Shown here one piece after another: positions 1-7,800 of a DNA stretch of 13,630 nucleotides. The notes beneath the pieces were generated by a model. It did not search any database, was not told where the DNA came from, and saw only the letters and a list, made by a program, of their open reading frames with translations. The stretch is taken from assembly GCA_027596075.1 (NCBI GenBank), contig JADGJC010000567.1, forward strand, positions 1,228 through 14,857. Reading direction: 5' to 3'. The translations under genes were made by a program, and so were the position numbers. The DNA is from Rhizophlyctis rosea (Eukaryota; Chytridiomycota; Chytridiomycetes; Rhizophlyctidales; Rhizophlyctidaceae). Within the stretch, counting starts at the first letter, position 1, and each line of letters begins with the position of its first letter.

Positions 1-419
1 GAATGGATCCAGCAATATGAAGAGGTGAGGACATTAGGCGTTGAAGCAGTTGCTTAGCCATATTTATCATATCCATCTAGACGGCTGACCACGTAGTCGC
101 CCTCACATTGAAGATGTGCAAAGTCAGTGCGTTGAGGCAAAACTTGGATTTGTTGGCACAACTGAGGGCACAGGCACGTGCGTTGAGAGCACGTGGTTTG
201 GCTTCAGACTCCTTGGCTTCTGTTGCAGCTCTAGCATCGGCATCAGCATTGGATGTTGTTGCCAAAACACCTGTTGATGGAAGGGACTCAGGCGGGTGTG
301 TGTTGGTTGGGATGCGACAAGCAGGTTATGCAGAAGAATTAGTGAAGAATGTTGGATGCGGAGCTAGATTAGATGAGGATGGGCTCACGGAGCTTTTCAA
401 TAGTTGGGCGCTGCAATGA
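1..419 (+). CDS. 3' end of an unrecognised gene (last two exons, C-terminal 120 residues)
   Basis: Seen: positions 1-24 read EWIQQYEE without a stop and end at a GT donor (gtgagg at 25). An intron of 56 nt ends at ctag (80), and phase is kept into an open frame from 81 to a TGA at 417-419. The joined protein runs EWIQQYEE-TADHVVALTLKMCKVS and continues through a Leu/Gln/Arg-rich stretch that should be a long amphipathic helix (about residues 9-50), an Ala/Ser-rich segment, and a short acidic end with FNSWALQ. Other acceptors (57, 96) give stops or the wrong phase. I do not recognise the family. The helix suggests a coiled-coil or assembly region, but this is inference. The frame also has a fair-looking antisense ORF (77-265), which is less likely because it begins and ends without supporting signals. 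Confidence 0.55.
25..80 (+). other. Intron (56 nt) of the left-edge gene
   Basis: Donor gtgagg at 25 and acceptor ctag at 77-80, phase 0. Removing it joins two protein-like segments; keeping it brings an in-frame TAG (78-80). The size fits the 43-92 nt introns of the other two genes. Confidence 0.55.
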
Positions 420-988
420 TGTACATATACCATCTTTCGTATATATTCCTTGCAGGAAGCTGTAATGAAACTCGCGACTATGTGGCCATGTGGCTTTTCC
501 GCCACCACACGCCCGCGATTCGGACGGTGAAACCCTTTCCGCTCAGCAGGGTTCCGGCCCGGCTGATCTTCTTGCCTGTCAAACTCAATACTCTTACTGA
601 GGGATAAGCAACCAGACTATCCCTCTGAACTTTACAGAACGCCACACCCCACTCACTGGAGCACTTGGCTGCTGATATAGTCCCCCCGCGAGCTACTGAC
701 TTCCAGTTCGGTTGAGAGTCATCTGTGATCTACACTTTTGTAACCTTCAACGTCCTTTCCTTTCTGTTCGCTTCTACTCGCAACCGTGAGGTGAGAGAGA
801 AGGCTTCGAGCTTCCACTGTTTTGCGGGTTTTTGGGGAAAAAGTCGTTCAGTTTGAGAGGTCGTAACTCCTAGACTCACATTCTCACGGTTTTGAAGAGC
901 AGCAACGCTGGCGTCTGAGGCGCCGACTAAAACAAAGTTATCCTTGAAATAGGCCATAGTCTTCTCAAAGTTCCTTCTGTACGCAAAA
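420..988 (+). promoter_or_regulatory. Intergenic region with presumed promoter and 5' leader of the histone deacetylase gene
   Basis: No convincing coding sequence on either strand. Just after the upstream stop there is an AT-rich stretch (tacatata near 422, tatatatt near 441) that could serve 3'-end formation of the left gene. No clear TATA or CCAAT box was found. A GC-rich imperfect hairpin lies at 544-565 (CAGC/GCTG arms enclosing GGG/CCC). From 491 to 1003 the + strand has no ATG at all, where about eight are expected by chance; this suggests that much of the stretch is transcribed leader. A minus-strand frame at 730-1077 (GTG start; first ATG gives about 91 aa) matches nothing I know and would sit on the promoter. 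Confidence 0.5.
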
Positions 989-1090
989 GTAAGTCCACAC
1001 GTCATGAAACAAGCGTCGATTGATGGACTTGGGATGCTGGTCTGGGAGCTCTCTGCATGAAATAACTCACAGGCCACTGTCTATTCGCAG
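989..1090 (+). other. Probable 5'-UTR intron of the histone deacetylase gene
   Basis: A consensus donor (aaaa|gtaagt at 989) and an acceptor (ttcgcag ending at 1090) bracket 102 nt, with a branch-like ataactc about 25 nt before the acceptor. The intron ends one base before the chosen ATG at 1092. It holds four ATGs (1004, 1022, 1034, 1057), while the roughly 510 bases before it hold none, so splicing would make 1092 the first ATG met by a scanning ribosome. Upstream sequence in the coding frame carries a stop (957-959) and no ATG, so this is a leader intron and not a missed coding exon. Confidence 0.55.
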
Positions 1091-1091
1091 G

Positions 1092-3764
1092 ATGGATTCG
1101 ACAAACCTGACGGCAACATCAAAAAAGAAAGTATCGTACTTTTATCATCGTAAGTCGCGTTTGTTCTTTTGAAATAATGCAGGTGATGGTCCACTTCGAA
1201 TCCGCTAATGTTTACATCAACCCTTTCAGCGGACATTGGAAATTATCACTATGGTCCGCAGCATCCCATGAAGGTAACATCTTCCATCAATGCGCGTCAA
1301 TGCTGTTTGACTCGCTAACAAGCCGACATTGTCATCTCGTTGATCCGATCAGCCGCACCGGATACGCATGGCTCACAACCTAATCATCAATTATGGATTA
1401 TACAAAAAGCTCGAAGTCCATGTGCGTAGCTAAACAACGAGATCACATGGACCACGTCACATCACTCACACCATCCTAACTTCCAAACCTTCAGCGCCAA
1501 ATCCCGGCAACGGCACAAGAGATGACTAAATTCCACTCTGACGACTACATCAGTTTTTTGAACCGTGTTACACCAGAGACCATGGAGGAGGTCGCAAAGT
1601 ATTCGCAGAAATGTGGGTTGTTGGCTGGCTCGGCGATATTGCTTTCACCAGGCCGAAAGCTAACGCCGACCCATGTGCACAGTCAATGTAGGAGAAGACT
1701 GCCCCGTTTTCGATGGACTATACGAATTTTGTTCTTTGTCGGCCGGTGGATCCATTTGTGAGTAAAACGCCGTGCATAGAGTGAGACGGAAAGCGGATGT
1801 TGACGTTTGATGATGCCATCGACCCTTAGCTGCGGCACATAAACTCCACCAGGGCGACGCCGACATCGCCATCAACTGGGGCGGCGGTCTGCATCATGCC
1901 AAGAAGTCTGAGGCATCTGGTTTCTGCTACGTGAATGACATCGTATTGGGAATCCTCGAGCTGTTGAGGTGAGGTCGTTTGGGATGTAATTTGCGCTTCT
2001 GGTTTGTGAGCTAATCCCTGCTGAATAGATTTTACACTCGTGTTCTCTACATCGACATCGACATCCATCACGGCGACGGGGTTGAGGAGGCGTTTTATAC
2101 TACGGATCGCGTCATGACGGTGTCATTCCATAAGTATGGCGAGTACTTCCCGGGAACGGGAGATTTGAACGTAAGTCGCTGCTGGTCGCCGGCAAATCAT
2201 CAAACTGCCTGTGATCTGACGCGTCACCTGGTATATGCAGGATATCGGAAGCGGTAAGGGCAAGAACTACGCAGTCAACTTCCCCTTGAAGGATGGAATC
2301 GATGACGAGAGTTACCGGAATGTATTCCAGCCGGTAAGGTGCCATCGGAATGGGCAATTGACGTGGAGCGCACATTCTGAGCAGTCGTGCATGAACAGGT
2401 CATCAAGCATGTGATGGAGTGGTACCAACCGGGGGCAGTGGTGTTGCAATGCGGTGCCGACTCGTTAGCTGGCGACCGGTTGGGTTGTTTCAACTTGTCC
2501 ATGAAAGGTACATTTGGTCTTTTTGGTGCTCGCTGTGGAGAGTAGGAAACTCATAGATATTTTACTGTCAGGACATGCAATGGCGGTAGAATACATGAAG
2601 TCTTTCAATGTTCCATTGCTTCTCCTTGGCGGCGGTGGGTACACTATCCGGAACGTAGCACGAGCATGGACGTACGAAACAGCGGTCGCAGTCGGAGAAA
2701 CATTACCGGAGGGTAAGCGGCGTAATAATCGCCCATCAGTTTTCGTAACGCCAGTAGCCTGATCGAACGCTCAATTCCAGAAATTCCCTTCAATGATTAC
2801 TTCCAATACTACGGCCCCGATTACCGGTTGGACGTTCCAAACAACAACATGGAGAACCTGAACACGCCTCAGTATTTGGAGAGTATTCGGATCAAGATTG
2901 TGGAGAATCTGAGGAATTTGGCGCATGCACCTAGTGTGCAAATGCAAGGTAAATTCAAAGATTTCGTAGGCCGAAAAGAATAACAGTTTAGGATACGATG
3001 CTGAAACACGTCATCGGGTGACTATAGAGATACCTAGGAACTCATATTCAGACGACGAGGAGGACGACGAAGATCCGGGGAATCGGAGAATAACGCGTAA
3101 GTTTGCACAATATTCCCATTGTTGTACGATATGTAACGGCTTACTTATCATTGACCGCTCTTCGCTGACAGAACGCATGTCCGACAAGCATCGCTCTGCC
3201 GACGGAGAGTACTCAGACTCTGAGGACGAAGGCGACTCGAGACGAGATCGGAGAAGCTGGCGGGAGTTGAGGAATGGGACCAGATCGGAAAGCATAATGA
3301 ACGGTGGGAGCAGGGCGGGCAGCAGTTTGTTGAACGGGAGTGGGAAGGGGAAGGAGCGGGATGGAACTCCTAGTGGGGCACCAGCCATTAATGGGCTTTG
3401 GCACGGGGCCGAGGCGAAAGTGGGCGGGTATGGAGAGGGTGGGAGTGTGAATGGTGTGGCAAGTGATGTGTCTGCACCTGTGGTGGAGGATAGTGCGAGA
3501 GCGGAAGGTGCGCAGTGGGAGGATCGCATGGCGGTTGATGCCGTTGATGTTCCTGCTACTGTTACTACGGCTTCTGTTCCGACTAGTCAACCTAGTTTGG
3601 CACCTACGGGCGAGAGTCAAAGTCAGAGTCAGCCGGGTACAGCGAGCGAAGCGAGAGTGCCTCCGCTGGATGTTGGAGCGGCGACGGGAGAAAGGGAGGA
3701 AGGGGAGGTGGTGGAAAGTGGGGCTGGGCCTGCAGCGATGGATGTAGATCCGTCACATTCGTAA
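1092..3764 (+). CDS. RPD3: Class I histone deacetylase, Rpd3/HDAC1 type (617 aa, 13 coding exons)
   Basis: Zinc-dependent lysine deacetylase; family members remove acetyl groups from histone tails in nuclear Sin3-type corepressor complexes. Exons: 1092-1149, 1230-1273, 1353-1421, 1495-1612, 1683-1757, 1830-1968, 2029-2170, 2241-2333, 2399-2507, 2572-2712, 2781-2948, 2992-3096, 3172-3764. All introns are GT-AG with matching phases, total 1854 nt. Residues about 14-386 form the catalytic domain: [17 protein letters not shown] (catalytic H143/H144, pocket F153), DIDIHHGDG (zinc ligands D179, H181), [11 protein letters not shown] (zinc ligand D267) and GGGGYTIRN (Y306). K34, R273 and R309 match the inositol-phosphate contacts of HDAC1. 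After an acidic stretch (about 405-413) comes a conserved SDSEDEG segment, then a tail of about 170 residues rich in Gly, Ser, Ala and acidic residues, which is poorly conserved in the family. The start fits because YFYHPDIGNY follows about 15 residues later, as in Rpd3. Everything needed for activity is present. Confidence 0.95.
3097..3171 (+). other. In-frame intron (75 nt) in the deacetylase gene
   Basis: Donor gtaagt at 3097, acceptor ctgacag ending at 3171. The length is a multiple of three and the frame stays open, so an ORF scan reads straight through it. Splicing gives [17 protein letters not shown], which aligns without a gap to the KRISICSSDKR region of HDAC1. Retention would insert 25 residues with three Cys between the acidic stretch and the SDSEDEG segment. 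Confidence 0.85.
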
Positions 3765-4725
3765 ATGAAACTTCTGGTGATTCTGATGTACATAAGATTT
3801 GGCTTATTCCTTTTGTTGCATATGTTACAATTGGATGAAAATGCTACATGGATGCTTTCTTTCAATTTATAAAGCCACAGACACGATTGGTCCACTTCCG
3901 CAAAAGCGCCACTCCTCTGCGATCCTACTTCCTACAACTGTTCCCACTCAGGATTCTTGCAACATTTCTACCCACTTGCATCCCCACCATGTCCCCAATT
4001 CTGCCACAGGAGTTCCACCGCTTGGGTGTGCCGATGCAAAGGAGATTCCTTCAGAGCTTATAATTACTTATGGGCAGGCTTCTGGCTTAATAGTGACTTT
4101 CGTGTTTGTAAACAAAGTCTGTGGTACACAGTCCGCGTCTCTGGTCCAAAGTCTTGCACATTCGGTGTACTGTACCTCTTGTACCTATCATTTTGTCCAC
4201 TTTTACGAAAAACGTGTTTCATCCAACCTCAACGTGGAAGTTTCGAACAGCAAGCCAGTCGGTCGGATCACCTACTGCAATCAAAATCGACTGGGAAGCC
4301 TGAAAAACACGGTCTACAATGCCACTTAGTGCCCTTCCTGCAGCAGTTGCAGTTTCGAGACTGCAATGTAGCGCTAGTCAACGGAATAGCACATACAACC
4401 TTGCGGCATTGACAGTTGATACTCTGCGTAAGTTGTGTAGCTTTGCCAGCACGATTGGACCGTAGCATCGTACATTTACTTCCTTTTTGACCACAACCGT
4501 GCATGATCTTCATCTCACGGCATATTTAGCAGCGAACAGTTGCCGTCTGCAAATACGGACTTTCCACAGTTACAAGACTCCTGAAACCAAGGTCCTCAAA
4601 GGGATACTATTAAAACAACTTCTAACTACCATTTTATGAAAGAACTTCCTGCTCATTGAACAGAAATGCATACTATGAATGCCAATGCCCTCATCGGTGC
4701 TGATTGTTCCCTCTCCTAAACACAT
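3765..4725. other. Tail-to-tail intergenic region; no convincing gene
   Basis: This holds the 3' UTRs of the deacetylase (+) and the large surface-protein gene (-). No canonical AATAAA is seen close after either stop. The + strand has an ATG-initiated frame at 3835-4329 (164 aa) overlapping a second long frame (3957-4412) that lacks any ATG. Neither shows domains, a signal peptide or matching splice sites. On the - strand an ATG frame at 4268-4513 gives an 81-aa Cys-rich peptide with clusters such as NCNCC and CRPC but no signal sequence. Two long overlapping frames in one strand argue for low stop density and not for two genes. I do not call any of these as genes. Confidence 0.5.
4347..4366. 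repeat. Perfect 7-bp inverted repeat (hairpin) in the convergent intergenic region
   Basis: The arms TTGCAGT and ACTGCAA enclose a six-base loop, TTCGAG. It overlaps a weaker competing hairpin (CTGCA/TGCAG, 4338-4352). It resembles a T-arm, but the loop is one base short and no acceptor or anticodon arms surround it, so it is not a tRNA. It may be chance, or a structured 3'-UTR element. Confidence 0.3.
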
Positions 4726-4806
4726 CTAAAGCACCCCCGACAAAACGGTTACAGTTGATAGCAACGTTAACACAAACGTCAGCACCGACATCCGCACAGA
4801 TACCGC
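4726..4806 (-). other. C-terminal hydrophobic segment: GPI-anchor signal or terminal membrane helix
   Basis: The last 26 residues (about 2674-2699) follow NTTTNTGSG and read AVSVRMSVLTFVLTLLSTVTV to a stop four residues later. Small residues (G-S-G) before a short spacer, one Arg, and a hydrophobic run reaching the very end fit a GPI-attachment signal. A plain membrane helix would leave no cytoplasmic tail. A GPI predictor could choose between them. Confidence 0.6.
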
Positions 4807-7800
4807 TCCAGAACCAGTGTTCGTGGTAGTGTTCTGCGTAGTCGCCACTATCAAGACTGAGTACGATCCAACCTTGTTGCACTGACAAGTTACGCTTTGA
4901 GTGTCAGTCGAATTGTTGGTGGTGGTACAACCGTCGCTGCTCCATGCCCCAGCTGAGCTATCCCACATAACACATTCTGATGCATATGTTGTGGTCGTTG
5001 TGTTATCGGTGGAACGTTTTTGGAACCAGCGCCTGGAGAAGGTGTGTTTGGATGTGTAGTCGGTGGGAATCGTGATTGTGATGGGTGAGGAGAGGGCGCC
5101 GTTGAAGGTTTGGCCGTTGACGGTGACGCCAAAGTTGACGAGGTAGGGTGACAAACTGCGGACAACGGTTACTTGCTACCCACGTCTACATGCATTCAAG
5201 TCATCAACATCTTGTACTTACGTGGACGTATTAGTTTGGCTGTTGACATCAGCAATCGGGTATACGTTTTTAGCCATGCAAGCAGATTGCAGCAAGACCG
5301 TTGCATCTGAGCTATAACTACTAAGGGCTGCTTTTAAACCATCTCCGGGTTGGACTTCACAAGTAGCTGTCGTTGTACGTCGTTGCAGCCCAGTGCTTGC
5401 TCTACCACGACCAACGGTCGAGGGTATAGTCGATGGGTTGGACGAAGCAACATCCAAGCTCGTGCCCCCAACTTTCACCGATGTGGACTCCCCAGCTGCC
5501 AAATTCGCCCCCAACCCTTGCGCAAGCAGCTGTACAGTGGCCGTAGTCTTGTCACCGCCGTCACTAGTTGCATTTGTGGCCACGGTAGCTAGTGTTGCAT
5601 CCAGGGCAGTTGAAATTTCCGCACCGGATGCACCGTTGGCCAAAGTCTTTGCAAGCTCCTTCATACCATCTGCCGCCACAGACTTGGTCGCGTCCGTCAC
5701 ATTGCTGGTCCCCAAGATTGAAGCCATGGCCGCGGCTTTATTAGTAGCACTCTCAGTCGTCTCCTGGGTGCTATTGATGGTTCCAGTCATAGCCGCCATG
5801 AACTGGCCTGCTACTTGCTGCTTATCGGTGTCACTCAAAGTGGATAGTTTACTTGTCAGAGACTGAGCTGCTGCAGCCGCCGTAGCACCATTGTCTCCAG
5901 CTCCCAATGCTAAAATATTCGAGAATGTGGCTCCGATATTATCGGCATTGACGGCCATAGGGTTGACGGTGACACTGATGTTGACTGGCGAGGACACCAA
6001 TGAAGTGCCAGGAATAGTAGCTCGCACAAGCACAGTGCCAACGTAGTTGTTTGTGGACAGAGCTGCCGCCAGTGGGAAGCTTTGTGTCGAGGCGCCCGTT
6101 GCCAGAACCGTTTCTGTGCCTTGACCATTGTCATAGCTGTAGCGGTACCGCCCCAAGGACAGTGGTCCGGAGCATGTGGCCGTGAAGGAGGTGGAGAGTT
6201 CCGTTCCGCTGGTTGGACTGATGGAGCAGGGTCCAGTGGGAGGGGGTAGGGCACTTAAGATGGTGAAAGTAGCAGTCGCATTGGCGCTGTTCGAGTCATC
6301 TTTGATGTTGAGTGTGGCAGTGTATGTTCCGTCAGCTAGGGCTCCGCTGCTTATGCTGTCATAAAAATGATCCGTAAGTACTTTAGATGATTGGATATCA
6401 TGGAATGCGGTAAACTTACGTTAAGCTAGTGTTGCTTTGTGTAAACTTGGTAGTGTCCGCCAGACTGACTGTAGCACCAGTGGGTCCAGCAAGACTCCAT
6501 GTGTACACTGGACTTTGGGCGTTCGTGGAAACCTTGGCCTGGAGGGATACTTTGGCGTTGCCAACAAAAGTGGTATCCACACTGGCCCCAGCAACGTTCA
6601 CGCTTTGAATGAGCACATAGGTCCTAGTATCGGCGATTTTGATGTTGACAGGGTCCGATGGACCAGCCGACCTCGAATCCCTCGCCACCGACACGGTGAA
6701 AGAGGTATTCCCAGGTACTAATGATGCGACCGGGATTGTCAGGTATGGAGATGTGGTATTGAAGTACAGGTCAGTGTCCTGCGAAGTCGCTCCCAACCCT
6801 TTGAGACCGGTGAAAGCACATGGTCCGCCAGTGGTCGTGTTCGTGCAGCGGAATAAGAAAGTCATCTGGGTGCCAGAAGTGTTGTAGTTGAGGAGACTAT
6901 TGGCGGTGAGACACTTCCTAAGAGCCAGAGCCCCTGCAAATGACGTAACATAACACGGATCCGCTTGGTCATAGCTCGCCGACCCATCGATGGTCAAGTC
7001 TAGCGTAACTGGCACCGTCTTCTCCACAGTCAACAGTTTCGCCGCCAGTGGTAACCCTTGCACCTTGAAACCTCTAGTCGCCGTCAACGTAGCTAACAGT
7101 TTCCCATCTAAGTCATAGTACGTCACGGTTGCATTTACTTTATGTTCAACGTCCGTTGTGAAGCTCTGAAGTTGGAGGTTGTACAGGAGGGATGAGTCCA
7201 CACTGCTATCAACTTTTCCGTCGATGGACCACGAGGTTGTGACGCGCGCGAAAGTACAATTAGTGATGACTGCAGCAAAGCGGACTTGGCCCGTGCCGGT
7301 TTGTTGGAAGACATTAGACGAAGCGTTAACGAGTGAAAGCCCGGAAAGTTGAAGTGTACCGGTCGTTGGAGGATTGGGGCAAGGATCTATTACGCAGTTA
7401 AGCAGTGAGTTCACGGGGCGTGCCTATGTGTGGTCTAGCTTTGTGATACTTACTTATATACGGAAGTGGGCTTTTCGTGGTCGTTGTCGCAGTCGTGGTT
7501 GTGCTGGTGCTTTGACTTGTAGTTGTGGTGGCCGGTGTTGTCGTGGTCGCGAAGCTTGTGGGCATTATCGAGGTTGTTGAGCTGGTTGTGGTGCTGGAAG
7601 TGGTGCTGGTGGTAACGACCACTTTCCCAATTGCAACCGCTCCCATCGATGAGCATATACATTGGTACTGGTAAAGGGCCCCGTTTGCACCCAATGACAC
7701 GGTTTGAATAAGAGTAGGTCCATCGCATGACGCATTTTTCCAAGTGATGAAGTCGGTGGTGATACACGCAGCATCGGGTGCAACAGAGTGGTTCAGCCAC

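Noticed and set aside
77..265. Minus-strand ORF opposite the left-edge gene
   Set aside because: Non-ATG start. The + strand reading has a phase-consistent intron and continues into the window edge, which explains the sequence better.
730..1077. Minus-strand ORF of 115 codons upstream of the deacetylase
   Set aside because: Starts at GTG, no recognisable domain, and would lie wholly in the leader and intron of the + strand gene. Kept only as a remote possibility.
3011..3529. Minus-strand ORF of 172 codons over the deacetylase tail
   Set aside because: Shadow of Gly/Ser/acidic-rich coding sequence; the + strand reading is anchored by family alignment.
4338..4366. Possible tRNA or other small RNA at the hairpin
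   Set aside because: The TTCGAG loop is too short for a T-loop and no anticodon or acceptor stem could be built around it.
5393..5866. Plus-strand ORF of 157 codons
   Set aside because: Antisense of the Ala-rich helical segment; Ala/Val-rich translation is expected from that composition.
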